Positions 1 through 13,922 are shown, counted from the first letter of the stretch. The stretch: 64,000 bases of DNA from Plectrocnemia conspersa (GCA_009617715.1 VTFK01000143.1:1-64000), one strand, 5' to 3'. The notes: generated by a model from the sequence alone, not told the origin. A program made the numbers and translations.

Positions 1-737
1 AAAGTGTATAAATAACAGGCGACGAAATATTGTATTCCAATGACTTAATTATCACGAAAATAAATTAGTAATACGAGAATACACTAGACGCTACGAGGGA
101 AAATGTTATCGAAAATAATAAACGTAAAATAATATTTTTTGCCATAAAGTTGTCTTAATAAATATATTTATAATATTCCAAACTAATGTGTACATAAAAT
201 TAATAATAACCATACCATATACATAAATTAACTTGTGCTCATATTAAAAATATATTTAATTGTTTCTTTGAGAATAGAGGCTTTAATCCAGATATTTTAA
301 TACTGAATACCGAATATATTCACCTGTATTTTACCTATTCGTTTTTTAATTATTTTTAGTAGTTATAGTGGTATTTTTAATTTATAAAATAAACTTTAAA
401 AGAGTTGCTGTAATATACAAAAAAGTTTTTGTGTATAACAATAACGCAGATATTCATTTTTTTATTCGATTATTTACAACTTCATTGTGCCTTTCCTGTT
501 ATTCGATATTTACCTATTTATATTGCATGTTATTCATAATTGCCATGGCCTTGACTTCTAATAGCCGATAAGAAATATAAAAAAGCTTTGTAATTGCAAA
601 CTTTTAGAAACTATTAATATTTCCCAGTTAACATTGCGCAGCTGTGGATTTTTCTCAATGACAAGTATTATATTTTTATCTTTTCTCTTACAAATCAATA
701 CGAATAATGTTTAATTTTAAGTTTCTTCAAAGTATTT
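1..737. other. AT-rich non-coding DNA, probable Dscam intron 2
   Basis: No gene or repeat was recognised apart from short A/T runs. The small frames present lack any domain. Confidence 0.5.
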
Positions 738-1985
738 TTTTTATTATTTATTTTATTAATTTATTTAGCTTAATAGCTAATCTTTACATCTAACAAATTT
801 AGTAAACATATATAAAATATATAAAAAAATACATAACAGAAAAAAAAAAAAAAAAAATATACAATAATAAAGTCTTAATATTATAATTTATTTCTATATG
901 TACGAAGGTGTTTTTTTATTCCATTTATGAAACCCGTTATATTTTTTCTGTTTCGGATTTCTCTTGGAATACTATTATATAAATCAAAACCTCCGTACAA
1001 AATTCCCCTAGCCGTACTCGTTTTCTTATACTTAATTATCTTTAAATTTTCTTTATTTCTAGTATTATATTTATGTACATCTTTATTTCTTATTAAATAC
1101 TTATTAAAATATTTTGGTAACATATTATTTTCTAACTTATATATAAATACTAAAACATTCATACTCAATATTTCTTGAACATTCAACCATTCTAATCTAT
1201 CAATCATACTTTTACAATTAGTTAATCTATTTTTATTTAAGATCACTCTCATTGCCCTATTTTGTAATTCTTGCAACATTTGTTTATCTAATTTATTTGA
1301 CATATTTAATAGTGTTGCACAATAATTAAAATGGGGCAATATTATACTATTGTAATTTTTTTTTTGTATTTATACTTAATATATTTCTTAATCTAGATAA
1401 TAAACCTATTTTTCTACTAATTTTTTTTAATATGTAATTACAATGTTCTTTAAAATTTAATTTTGTATCAACAATTACTCCTAAATATTTTATATTATCC
1501 ACTATTTCTATACTAGAGTTATTTATTACTATTTTGGTACTATTATCTAACACATTTTTTATAATTAATAAACATACATTTAGTTTTATTCTCATTTAAT
1601 TTTAAGTACATTATTCTTTAACCATATTTCTAATATACTTAATTTATTATTTAAATTATTTACAATTTCTTTAATGTTATCACCTATGCAATACATTAAT
1701 GTGTCATCCGCAAATAGATGAATTTTACATTTTTTTCACGTTATTAACTATATCATTAATATACAAAACAAATAACAATGGTCCCAATTTAGACCCTTGT
1801 GGTGCTCCATAAGACACTAATTTCTCTTCAGAATATACATTATTTATTTTAACTTTTTTTGTTTTCTTTTATATAAGTAATTATTAAACCATCTTAAAAC
1901 TATATCCCTTATACCTATACTCTCCAATTTCTTTAACATTATTTTTCTGTCTATTGTTTCGAATGATAATATTTTTTTGAGCATA
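738..1985 (-). mobile_element. 5'-truncated CR1/Jockey-like LINE, reverse transcriptase C-terminal part
   Basis: Read on the minus strand from about 1975, the fragment gives successive reverse transcriptase motifs. These are FETIDRKIMLKKLESIGIRD, then VSYGAPQGSKLGPLLFVLYI (about 1830-1750), the catalytic HLFADDTLMY (about 1717-1690) and DNIKYLGVIVDTKLNF. The C-terminal LINE region follows (881-1339), with QNRAMRVILNKNR, IDRLEWLNVQE and YNTRNKE. Several frameshifts (near 1730 and 1600, in homopolymer runs) separate these blocks, so the copy is dead. The 3' end carries an A/TAAA-rich tail around 735-775. It is truncated at the 5' end near 1985, as is usual for LINE insertions. It is a different family from the LINE at 9-11 kb. 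It lies in what is probably intron 2 of the Dscam-like gene. Confidence 0.82.
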
Positions 1986-3929
1986 CCGAATATTTTTGGC
2001 AGATGGTTATATAAATATATAAATAAAAATACTAATTTAAAGTTCTAAGCACTTGATGTTCCATTTATTTAATTATATGTATGAAAAAGAATTATGTGTG
2101 TACACTTATAAATCTTTATTAATCATTTAAATTGTATTTTTCGATTCTTCATAACCCTACGAATAAGTTCGGAAATTAAAATATTTTATCGTTTAATATT
2201 CGATATTCGAATAATTAAAAATAATAAATAATTGAAAACTCTAGTTAAGAAACTTAATTTGTGGTAAAGTTTTTAAGCTCTAATGCTTAGCCTTTGACAG
2301 TTAAAATAAGAGACGCAATTATGGCTATATAAGGTATTGATAATGGCATCCCTTAAAAACTTCAGTAAGTAGGTACTACATCGTATAGACGAATAACAAA
2401 AATAAAAATAAAATAAATACTCTTCCCTACAGAATTATCGATTTTTTTCTAAATATTTTCTACAGTAGGGCTAGCAATTTAAGGGTAATTTACCACTAGA
2501 ATATCGTTTTCAAACTATACATACACTGCGGTATTGAGCAATAAACATAATCCTGAGCTTTAATCGTCAGGCTCACGTTTCACGAGAGATGTATATTCAC
2601 ATACGATCGTAATGGATTGATATTAGTCAGTATACACCTATACATATTTGATTACGCTCTCATCTAAATTTGCCAATAATTCATTACTTCATTAATTATA
2701 ATTTATTATGTATATAGCATAATATACGTATATTAATCGATCTTTAAGCATGTTAAAAAAAAATTATTCGCACTTGACGGTTGTTTTAAAAATGCTTATG
2801 TAATTAAGATAAATTTTGGTTGAAAAACTTTTCTGAATAATATAAAAAAGCCATTCTTAACTATAAGATTTCTAAATTTAATAATTTAATCTTTTTAAAA
2901 AAAAAAAAAACATAAACCAGCGTTAAAGTAATTTCAGTGGAACAAGCGTGGATTTGTCGTAATGATCGTCCAAATTGCGCACATAATGGCGAACTTGTGT
3001 TACGTGGGATTATAAGAAAATTGTTATATATCGCTCGGCGATTTGCTCGCTTTGTGAACATACATATACCCACCTGAACAGTGCACATAAATAGAGTATA
3101 TATATATATTACTTTGGAGCTCATTCCTAGGTGCTCGACGTGTGCTTTAATGCAATTGACCCGAGCAGAGACACTAATGCGAGCCTTGTATGTGCATTGT
3201 AGAGTAAACACCGTACGTGCAAGGACAAAGGACTTTATCTTATATCTCTAAACCGTGACTGATCAAAGAGTCTTTTATGTCGTAGAGACCTCTTTCAGCC
3301 ATGGACTTCTTTGAGACCAACTTTTAGCTTTGAGGTTTTCTACTTTGTCTTCTAAAACATGTAATTAGTAATAAAGCATTGTTTTCCATACAAGAAGCTT
3401 CATTAATTAAATAAATAATAGTGACGTTATTAGCTTTTAATGTGTCATTAGCCAATCTTGGGTTTTTAGCCTTACTAACATAATAAATATGTGTCAAAAC
3501 ATATTTATAAATAAAAAGTCGCCACTATTTGTTCTCGTAATCCTTAATACTTTGTAATAAATTACTTTTGTTGCATAATGTATCTACTATTTGTTCGTTT
3601 TATGCTTTGAAGAATTTCACATTGTACAGCTAAGTTATATTTTTTCTTTTCTAGCAAACTTTTTGCAGTTTATTTGGACTTCAAAAATTCAATTGTGAAT
3701 TTTAAAAACTTTATTAAGCTTTCTGTTGTTAAAAACAATAAATAAATAGTAATATCAGCAAAAATGATAATATTTTTTAGCGCAGAAATAAACTAAACAA
3801 GTTAAAAATAGAACCAGTTTGGTTTTTACAAAAATACATTGTTCTTATGCATTTCTTAAAACATATTGTCGGTGAACTATTTATAATAGTGACACTAATT
3901 TCTGACAAAGTTCTTTGTAAATTTTTATT
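1986..3929. other. AT-rich non-coding DNA
   Basis: Nothing is recognised here. A slightly GC-richer patch at 2930-3220 holds a 116-codon minus-strand frame with a poly-Lys/Phe run and no domain. Confidence 0.5.
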
Positions 3930-4124
3930 TTAACCCTTTGGCTACCGAAATCCGATATATCGGCTTTGGCTACACTAGCGAGAACTGCCGGATCCGACGG
4001 CTCCGAAATCGTAGTATCCAATACATTTTCAACCGTCTGTAGGGTAATTGCTTCAGGGGTATATAACATTTTTTCAAATATATGTTATAAATATATTATA
4101 ATCATTATTTTTTTAAGATTTCAT

Positions 4125-4126
<2 letters not shown>

Positions 4127-4203
<77 letters not shown>

Positions 4204-4204
4204 T

Positions 4205-4289
<85 letters not shown>
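4127..4289. repeat. (TA)n microsatellite, left tract
   Basis: Nearly pure TA dinucleotides, broken around 4200-4218 by short T and A interruptions. It directly abuts the left end of the GACTCC foldback at 4290. The open frames across it (polyI-Y) are repeat artefacts. Confidence 0.97.
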
Positions 4290-4775
<486 letters not shown>

Positions 4776-5146
4776 GTCTGTAGGGTATTTTTTTACTTGA
4801 ATTATTATTTAAAAATATCATATTTTATTAATTTACGAAAAGTTTTATTTACATTTTAAAAATAAATAATAAATTATATACCATTGTTATCGATTCCTGA
4901 TCCGAGCTCGGTCGCTCACATCTCGTAATTTTTAATACGTCATGCGATAATGACTCTTATTACAGCGCAAATAAGAACTAAAATAACACACAATCGCATA
5001 TTCATCATTAATTAGGTCAAGTTCGCTGCAGATAGCGTCGTATATTTACAAACTAAAATACACATTTTGGCTTTTTAATTATTTAATAAAAAGTCCCGGC
5101 AGTTCTGGAACATTTTTCCCAAAATGCCCGGCATCCAAAGAGTTAA

Positions 5147-8094
5147 AAACATATTTTATCTTTTTATTATTTTTAAATATCCAACTATTTTTAAATAGTC
5201 ATTTTAAAATTATATATTTTATTTTAGCAGATTTTTTGCCATACTGATTTATTTGTATATAATTGGTAAATCTTTTGTGATTTATCACAGTCAACCGATC
5301 AACACAATCACCGAGAGAAGTAAATAAAAATCCACTATACGACTATATGTTCCGGAAAAAAAAACAAATTATACGATAGTGAATTATTCAATGAGGGCCC
5401 TATGTATCGGACTCTGAACAAACTCGACTCGACAGAAGAAATAAGCTTTTGCCGATTTAGCTAAAAAATCTCATCATGACGTAGTCGACGCACGGTGGAG
5501 TATTTACTCGCGCAAAAAGCCAAAGGCTTATTTATTTAGAAAAAGCCTTAGGATACTTTGAAGTTCTTAAGGCCTTTGAAAAAAACATATAAATTGATAA
5601 TAACGCACCAGAAGATGCCTACGAAGAAGTGAGTATTTGCTGTAATTATGTACTACGTAATCTTATTCCAAGGGGAATGCAATTGAATATATTCATATCG
5701 CAAAGATGTATATTAATGAATTATATTTAGTTATAGATACAGTATTTGTACAATCTTGTAATTTAAACAATGGTCTTTTATTTTCACGCTCATTGCTAAT
5801 TGACCCACGTTACTCATTGCGCGTAAGGGTCCGCCCTTTACATGGTCCAATTTAGTATATCTGCGTGAACGTTTTAATTCATCGAACAAGGGCCACGGAT
5901 GGTTTGTTCTCTTCGGCGATTCGGCAAACATACTCCCAAACAATAATTAGTGTACAGAACAGAATACCGGTACACAAAAAAATGTATCCGCTAATAAACA
6001 CGACCTTTGCTGGCAATGTTTTTTGACCCATGAAAATGGCAAATCAAATCGAATTAAAATAAATAAAGATTAAATTGTAATCAAAAATATAGCTCTTGAT
6101 AACACATTTAAATGTATTTGAATATTTTGTATGACAAAGAAGATGATTATATACACTTTTATCTGCATTAACATTTTTCAATATGACAATAAGACATGTA
6201 TTATTTCATTACATTGCGATTTGTTAATTTAACTGGATCCTTTTGTGTAGTTTAATCATGCATAATAGGTAAAATAATGATCTATGACACTATATTATTT
6301 AGATAAGAAAGTAAACGACGCATAAATTTTGGCTTTGAATAAAAAAAGCTGCCATTTATTCACACTTTCTAGAGAAAATAGTTATGACAATATCTAACCA
6401 CTAATTGCGCTAATTCCGGTATTAACCATCAGAATAATATTTATGCGACTTTTAACATATCGTAACACAAGCTGTAAGTAGTGCTTATGACGTTTAAAGG
6501 GTTAAGTAGTATCGTTGCAAAATCGTTTTAGAGGAATAGACTAAGGTTATAATACAAATATGTAACAATATACATAATACATTTTCTAATTATCAATTGT
6601 CTACAAACTGTATCGTTAATAATTTATTAAAAAATTCTTATATATAACGGATATTTTCTTTTAGTATTAATTTAAAGTTAAATTAAAAAAAGCGTCAACT
6701 GAAGTTGTTGTTAAACTTTTTAAATTGCACAAGTCTGAGTCGGAAAAAAATTAACGACTTCACAGCATTTCCATTTTTCAACGCGTTCGCAACTTAGGTG
6801 TCAGCTCTTTCCTTTTAAAAAAACAGTCCGGAAACTTTTTCACCATACCATGCAAAACTGTTATATTCATGCAGCCATACGTAACGTACGTACACAATAC
6901 ATGCATGTACATATATATGTACACATGTAATAACCGACTCATTTCCCACTTTTATAGCGGTCGTCTCCCATCGGGGTTTAATGTGTCTATTTTGTTTGTG
7001 CGGCACGTTTGACACGAAAAACGTTTTCACAATCTTTCAACGTGCCATAAAAAATATCCGCAAAATACTTTACACGAGACAAAATTCGGAGCGACTTTTT
7101 GTCTGCCGAGCAACGCTTTTAGAATTTTCCAACAAAATAAAAATCACAGCGAAATACCTACGCCCAGGCTTTCATTGTCTGCCCTTATAAACTATGCATA
7201 TCATTTTAACACCCTAAACCTGGTTTTATATTTAATAAAAAAAAAACATTTTATATTTACCGGTATCGTTATGCTTTATTCACACCAAGTATTAAAATTA
7301 TAATCAAACTCCTATCAAAGGATAATTTAATATAATAATTGTTAAAAAAAGTCTATTCCATACAAGTCCTTAAATATGTAAATTATTTTATGCAGTATCA
7401 AAGTTTATTTTAGTTTTACATGAACTATCGTCTAAGATGCATCACATTCAAATATCTAAATAATCCTTATATATATTGCAGAGCAAAGTAACTAAGTCAC
7501 AGGTACGTAGAAATATATATGCGGTTATATACTAATCCATAGTACGTCGAAAATAATCATAACATACTAATAAATAAAAAATATCCATTAAAGTCAGATC
7601 CACTAATTGCTTTGGTATTAACGTAATAGCAATTAAGAGTATTCATAAATATTAAAAAATGCACTTTACCAAAATATACCATCGAAGCAAATGAAACATA
7701 TTATTCGACAAAAAATGTGTTGCAGAAAAACATCGATCCAAAAATTTCGTGAATTAAAGTAGCGCTGGCAGATAAGAAACCTTTATACAAATTTTGCCAA
7801 ATTCCGCAGCGATAAGTATGAACAAACATTTATAAACACGAAATACAGTAATTTACGCAGTTTATTGAGCCGATTATCAAACTTTTACAAGAACTTTTAA
7901 TAAAGCGCTTATAAAGATCAACCAGGACTTCAAATATATGGAGAAACAATAGGAACAATTTTTACAAATTCAATACATCAGTACATACATCTCAAATAAC
8001 TGTTTAGTTCAGATTCATTATATGAGGTCGATTTTTTTTTATAAATATATGCTTGCTATTATTTTTTTCCGGGAATTTTGCCTCTACCCTCCCT
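5147..8094. other. AT-rich non-coding DNA with two GC-richer patches
   Basis: Patches at about 5790-5940 and 6960-7190 are less AT-rich and may be conserved intronic sequence. A single piggyBac-like end (AAAGGGTTAA, about 6497-6506) has no visible partner. No coding region is supported. Confidence 0.45.
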
Positions 8095-8230
8095 CCCTCC
8101 CTTGGCAGACCTGGTCGCCATATATAGTGGGCTGAACATCTGTCCTGGATGAGCGACTTGAAACCCGCAAGGTGAATAACATTTTATAAATCTAAATGTA
8201 AGAAGAGTGCTGGTAGATCGCGACTACAAA
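8095..8230 (+). mobile_element. Relic of a LINE C-terminal region
   Basis: A short plus-strand reading, WAEHLSWMSDLKPAR followed about 15 codons later by KKSAGRSRL, matches the pattern W-x-x-H-x-x-R-M ... G-x-R-x-x-G-R-P. That pattern is common in the C-terminal part of RTE-like and related non-LTR retrotransposon proteins. Stops interrupt it. It lies upstream of the mariner at 8502 and just after a CCCT-rich run (8087-8102). This is motif-level evidence only. Confidence 0.45.
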
Positions 8231-8682
8231 GACGAAATACAAAATGATCCTTAAATACTCAGCACAATAATAGTGTGAGGTTAAAAATAATCTTATATTA
8301 AGCAATGCGATGAAATATTGCATTTATAATTTACAACCTATCAACCCTAATTGGTTAATGAAGCGCAAGTATTTATAATATCTTCACCCCTCTCGACATG
8401 CAAGATCTTTTAAAAAAATAATTCATTACTTTACTTCAAAGAAGAAAATATATTTAGAATTTTCCAGCAGAGCAACACTTTATCTATTATGCTTGGATTT
8501 ATAGGTTGATGCATAAGTAACGTCGTATTTTTACATTGACTATCATATATTTTTTTAATCAACTGTTTTAATATATGTGCTTAATGTTGTATATGTATTA
8601 TATAAAGGAGGGTTTCTTCTAACATTTTGTTTAGTCTATTGTCAGGGGTTGAGTTATACAAAGCCCTTGTGATTTTTTTAAA

Positions 8683-8973
8683 ATGTCGGAGAAAAGAGTC
8701 TATATTCGACATATTTTACTTATTGAATTCGATAAAGGCCATAATGCAACATTGGCAACCAAAAACATATGTGATGTGTACGGCAGAGGTGCTATCGATG
8801 TTCGAAACAGTCAACGATGGTTTGCTAAATTCAGATCTGGGAATTCATCAACAGCTGATGAAGAAAGAGTGGGACGCTCTTCAACCACCGATAATGATGT
8901 TCTGAATGCCATACTTGAAACTGATCCCCGTCAAAATACCAGGGAAATCGCAATGAAGATAAGTATAAATTAA
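8683..8973 (+). pseudogene. mariner transposase, N-terminal fragment
   Basis: This open stretch of 96 codons encodes the mariner DNA-binding half. It begins at the normal start (MSEKRVYIRH), followed by the first helix-turn-helix, the QRWFAKFR motif, a GRSS linker (usually GRPS) and DNDVLNAILETDPRQNTREI. A TAA ends it where the second helix-turn-helix (STVVRHL) should continue, and that motif is still readable beyond the stop (8977-9000). The catalytic half is split by the LINE and carries more stops. Its own 5' TIR lies 150 bp upstream. Confidence 0.88.
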
Positions 8974-9227
8974 TCTACGGTAGTGAGGCATCTGAATCGC
9001 ATTGGAATGGATTCCAATTACGACGTTTGCGTCCCGCATCCGCAAACCTGCTGGACCAAGTTGCCACGTGTGTTTCTTTGTGTGCGAGACAAAAGCATGA
9101 ACCTTTTTTGCATCGACTAGTGACTGGGGATGAAAAATTAGTTGTCTATAACAATCAAACTAGGAAGCGACACTGGGCCAAATCAGGACATCATTAAAAA
9201 AATAATTCTTTGTGTTTGGTGGGATAT

Positions 9228-11016
9228 TTTTTATTCTTTTTTTTAGATTAAATTAAGACCATCGTGGCCTAACAGGTTACCCCAATGCACCACGATGGTC
9301 GAAAACAAATTTTAAATTTACAAAACAAGAACTAAACGTATATATACATAAATAGAACAATACTTAAAAATATTAAACAAAACAAAAAATTATAAAATAT
9401 CAAAATTAAATGATAAAAACTAGATCAGCTCCTCGTAGCTAACATTAAACAGGTCAATGTGTAATGCCAGCGTATTATGAAGCCGGATGGCCACAGCTAT
9501 AGGCGAGTCTACAAGTGCGGACGTCCTAGCCCTAACGTCCATCAAAAGAGGACGCGATCGTGATTCTCGAAAATGTTCCGGAACCCAAAACTGGAGTTCC
9601 TCGAGAATAGCTAGATTGTCGACAGCACCTTTTAGTAATTTGAAAAATGCTTAGTGACATACAACTTTCTGCGAGAGCTCAGCGAATCGTATCCCAACGC
9701 TCCTAAAAGAAAGGCGCTGGGATATATATGTACGGATAATAATGAAATGTCCTTTTGTAAAGGTATCTTAAATACCTTTTTATAATTTTTTTCCACTAAA
9801 AAGTAATATTTGGCTATTCGGGGATTCCAAATTATAGATCCCGATTCAAGAATGCTACGAACTAAGGTGTCATAGAGGATGCGAATAACAGACGGATCGT
9901 CAAAGTGAAAGGCATTCCTCATAACAAAGCCGAGCATCTTGGAAGATTTATCACAGACGTCGTGTATGTGTAGAGAGAACCTCCATTTGCTCTCGAAAGT
10001 GATTCCGAGATCTTTAGTGGAAGTTTCTTTAGTCAAAATGTTACCACCGAGATGGTAGAAATAAGCTGGTGGCGAATGGGATCGAGAAAATGACACAGTA
10101 TGGCACTTTCCGACACTAAAGGGCAGACGGTTAACGGAAGCCTATCTCCATAGAGAGTCTAAATCACTTTGTAGAGAGATGGAGTCCACAACAGATCGAA
10201 TGCATTTATATAATTTTAAATCATCTGCGTACAGAAGAAAACTTGAATTTGTAATTGCTGTATTTATGTCATTAATATTTAACACAAAAAGCAGAGGGCC
10301 CAGATTGGATCCTTGAGGAACCCCCGAAGGGTTAAAATATTCTTTTGACAATCGGCCACCATAGGTTACAAACTGTCTACGATTGCTTAAATAACTCGAG
10401 AATAACCGAGCTAAATTATCTAAGCAACCGAGGTTCGACAATTTTTTTAATAATAACCTATGACAAACTTTGTCAAAGGCTTTCTCAAAATCTGTATAAA
10501 CGACGTCTACTTGAATTCCCGCATCGAGAGAAGTTGTCACCGTTTTGGTGAACGACAGAAGGTTAGTAACAGTGGAACGGGCAGGACGAAACCCGTGCTG
10601 TTGGTCTAACAAAACTTGCCGAAAGTGATTATAGAGATATTTATGAATAATTATTTCAAATAATTTAGCAGAAGCTGACAACACTGCGTCTGATCTATAC
10701 TTCTTTATTTATAATTTGTCATTCTTTTTATGAATAGGGGTGACTTTTGTGCATTTCCATAGATCAGGAAATGATGATGTCTTGAGAATCAGATCATAAA
10801 TACATTTTAGAGGAGCAGCGAGACTGACTTCGCAACCCTTCAAAATAAAATCGGGAATTAAATTAGGTCCAGAAGAACGCCCTGTCTTTAATTTATTAAA
10901 TCCGTATTTAAAATCTGAGTGCTCAGTTTCTTTGATGGTCAGTACTGAAGACCAAGAACATGAAGAAGGAAGCGTCTGAGCAGAAGGCGAAATAGATTCC
11001 TCAAATACAGAAATGA
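9228..11016 (-). mobile_element. Jockey/CR1-superfamily LINE inserted in the mariner, nearly intact RT
   Basis: A 5'-truncated LINE lies antisense to the host mariner. Its A-rich 3' tail (T-run on the plus strand, 9228-9244) abuts the mariner at 9227, and ATAT at 9224-9227 and 11017-11020 may be the target duplication. On the minus strand the RT reads RSSGPNLIPDFILKG and VTPIHKKNDK, then VDVVYTDFEKAFDKVCHRLL, SGVPQGSNLGPLLFVL, catalytic FLLYADDLKLY, and the thumb region LGITFESKWRFS. The frame from 11029 to 9632 is continuous apart from stops at 10709-10711 and 10142-10144. A frameshift near 9635 then leads to a tail ending NVSYEELI at 9420. A 190-bp 3' UTR follows with a stem-loop. It is one of the youngest insertions here. 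Confidence 0.9.
9257..9300 (-). repeat. Stem-loop in the 3' UTR of the inserted LINE
   Basis: GACCATCGTGG (9257-9267) pairs perfectly with CCACGATGGTC (9290-9300) across a 22-nt loop, directly before the A-rich tail. LINE reverse transcriptases of some families recognise 3' stem-loops. That role is inferred here from position only. Confidence 0.6.
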
Positions 11017-11470
11017 ATATGAAGAGCATTATTTATTACGAGTTATTGCAACCTAATCAAACAATTAATGCTGATAGATATTGTGAACAGCTGCAAAAAT
11101 AAAACGCGCGGCCTCATTCTGCAATGATGACACGGCATAAACTAAATGAGCTCAATTGGGATGTTTTAACGCATCCACCTTATTCTCCTGACTTAGCTCC
11201 TTCTGATTTTCACTTGTTTTTATCTCTACAAAATTATTTAAATGGAAAAAATTTAATACAGCAGTTGAGGTAAAAACAGCACTAGATTCGTTCTTTGCAT
11301 CGAAACTTGAAAGTTTTTATTCTAATAAGATTAAATGTTGAGAGAAAGATGGGAGACAGTCATTAGCAGTAATGGAAATTATGTAATTGATTGATTTAAT
11401 TAAGTTTATCTGATAATATTAACTTTTGTTTTCTTAAAAAAATATGACGTTACTTATGCATCAACCAATA

Positions 11471-12289
11471 GTTGAGATCCAAGCAATCGTCAGAGTCTGG
11501 AGCGTAACGATTTGACAAAAAGTCTTTGCTCAACTAATTTCTCATATGTTTAATATATTTTGGATATATACTTATTAAAATATAATATATTCTGCACATC
11601 GGTAACGCATAGTGTATAGATTTTTTGTGATTTGATTAGTGCACTGTTGCGAATTGAGCATTAAGAACAATACGGGTACAAACCAGGTTCTAACTTTTCA
11701 CGTGCATATAATAGTCTAAGAAGTAAATATGTTCATTTATTTATATACAACTTTGCTGTTATCTACAGGGACCGAGAGGTAATAAACATGTTTTGTTGCG
11801 GTAAATAGATACGTTCGATCTGGATGCAGATTTCGGCAAGGAGCGCCTTCCGTTCCGAAAATCATGTTTATTTGCGCCATATATATGCAAATTTTGCGAA
11901 TACGTTAACCTGGCAAATCTCATACGAGCCCAACGTATTTCACCTCTGAAACTATTACGAGTACGTGGACGCGGAAAATGTATGCATTGGCAATCGCGAA
12001 AAAACTCGAAAATGGATAAATGCGGAGCGTTGAGGCTTGAAAAATAGTGACTGTGTATGTGTGTTTGTGATGGAATGTTTTCGCATTTATGAATGAAAAA
12101 ATATACCCGGTAGCAGAAAGGCATTGAAAGACTGTTGAATAATATTTGAACGGTAATACTTTTAGCTAAGTCCGTGAATATCTTAATGACTTATTGCTAA
12201 AAAATAAATGCATATGTAAAATCAGCAACAATAAAATGCAAGCAATGCATTAGTATAACGTTAAAACTATGATATTCACCGATTAGAAA
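11471..12289. other. Non-coding DNA with a GC-richer patch
   Basis: The 121-codon minus-strand frame at 11759-12124 shows no domain or signal and is not called as a gene. Confidence 0.45.
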
Positions 12290-12395
12290 AAATAGTTGGT
12301 AAACTGGAACGGATGGCGTAATGTGGTAAAACCGACATGGACCACAGCGTATTGTAGAACTAATACAACAACAATAATAATAATCAGAGATATGT
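12290..12395 (+). mobile_element. 3' end of a non-LTR retrotransposon
   Basis: The sequence reads GGATGGCG..GTGGTAAAACCG, then ACATGGACCACAGCG and a tail of CAA/AAT triplets (12366-12385). I recognise this as the 3' terminus style of arthropod LINEs (R-rich C-terminus, ACATGGACCAC, then trinucleotide tail). No coding region is left beside it. Confidence 0.45.
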
Positions 12396-13378
12396 ACATT
12401 CAGGCGGTTAACCGAATATCAAGGGACGAGACGAGATAACCCCAAAATGACAAAGGACTAACGATTGGATTGGTTGCAGCAACAAACGGTTAAATTAACG
12501 CTTAAGCAATGCTTAAATAGTTAACGATTTTAGTTGCAATAAATTTAAAAGCTTTATTTAAATAAAAAACGACATTCGTTACATTTGCGGTTTCCATTCG
12601 CTTGTCATTATATCGCAAATCTACACAGATAGACGTAGAATTCAACAATTTCCGCCTCATCGTTCGGCTGTTATTTGTTGTCGTAAATTTAACGAAAGAG
12701 ACTTTATTTTCCTGTTGTTGTCAGTATCGAAATGCGATAATTGTTATTCAAAGGTTACGGCTCGTTATAATGTAACGGTCGTTAAGCTCGCTTTCCACCT
12801 TAATGGCAGAACGCTCTGAAATGATTTTCTTGGGGCAGAATTTATTAATAGAAACATTCGCTAATGTGTTTTTTCACGGATGTCTACAATATGGGTGTAT
12901 TTATTGTATGTTATTATATTTATGTATTTGCCCCGTTTAGATGTTATAAATATCATAGTTCAATGTGACTACTACTACACTAAAAAAAATTCAGTTCATG
13001 TGATATGGGGCGGATGTTGATAATATAAATAGATGTTATTTTGATATTATATAGTTATTGAGTTAAAATAATATTTAAATAAGATTTTATTTATTTATTT
13101 ATGCTTTACGCCAAATTACATAAAAAAATATTTTCAGTAATAAACAGATAAATGTGTATACAATAATGGCTAGAAGACAATGCGTCCACAAACTGTAAGT
13201 ATCTTGATAAAAACAATACGATCTGACAGATGGATAAAAAAATCAGAAATTTGTTTAATACCTTTATATTTGCATGCAATACTTTAAACCAGTGGTCTTC
13301 TATCGAAAAATATTTACCACACAACTACCTATACTGCTATACGATTCGGGAAAACCTCACTTGCAGTTCGAGTAAAAT

Positions 13379-13744
13379 GCTGTAATTTATTAAGTTGCTC
13401 TTCGAATAGCTGTTTTTAGGATCACTCAAACTTTTACACATACAAATATTTTATAAAAATGCTGTAATTTATTAAGTTGAAAACATCACATTGCACAATC
13501 TTCGATTATTTAGCTTAATAGTTTTTAGGATCAAATTCAAACATATTTACATAACATACAATAATACAAATATTTTATAAAAATAATGCTAAGCGTGTCC
13601 TTAAAAAAAATAACAAACCAACTCATTGAAATGATTGATAAGTTCGAAGAAAATATCACATTGCACAATTTACGAAAGGTAAAAAATTATTTGGTTATAC
13701 TTAACACTAAAAGGTAAAAAATGATTTGGTTATACTTAACACTA
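13379..13744. repeat. Cluster of partial tandem duplications
   Basis: TGCTGTAATTTATTAAGTTG occurs at about 13379 and 13460. TTTTTAGGATCA with ACAAATATTTTATAAAAAT recurs across 13410-13585. ATCACATTGCACAAT recurs near 13486 and 13655. A clean 34/35-bp tandem pair (TTTGGTTATACTTAACACTA) occupies 13676-13744. This is local duplication with no coding content. Confidence 0.75.
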
Positions 13745-13922
13745 AAATAACAATTCCTGCAAAAATATTAGTAGTTCAATTGCAATTAGTTAAATTAGTA
13801 ATACTGAAATAACGGTAAAATGTACAATAGAATCAATACTGATATTTTAAATAAAATTTTTTTTAAATAAAAACTAAATACCAGAAATATTTAAAATCAA
13901 TCCCATCGCTTTTCCTTATTTA

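Larger units (their letters stand above)
8502..11468 (+). mobile_element. mariner element (D34D type), split by a LINE insertion
   Basis: TA target duplications (8500-8501 and 11469-11470) flank 31-bp terminal inverted repeats with two mismatches (8502-8532 and 11438-11468; core GGTTGATGCATAAGTAACGT). The transposase N-terminus starts at 8683 (MSEKRVYIRHILLIEFDKGH ... QRWFAKFRSG), a mariner helix-turn-helix. It reads on to a stop at 8971-8973, after which CVWWD appears at about 9209-9225. The sequence resumes at about 11017 with YYELLQPNQTIN, then NARPHSA and HPPYSPDLAPSDFHLF. The spacing from the second catalytic position (lost to a stop) to the third Asp is 34 residues. Without the insert the element is about 1.18 kb, slightly shorter than an intact mariner. 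Stops and missing sequence show it is inactive. Confidence 0.93.

Noticed and set aside
11759..12124. 121-codon minus-strand frame
   Set aside because: No domain, no splice or start context and no homologue recognised. It lies in a slightly GC-richer patch where long frames arise by chance.
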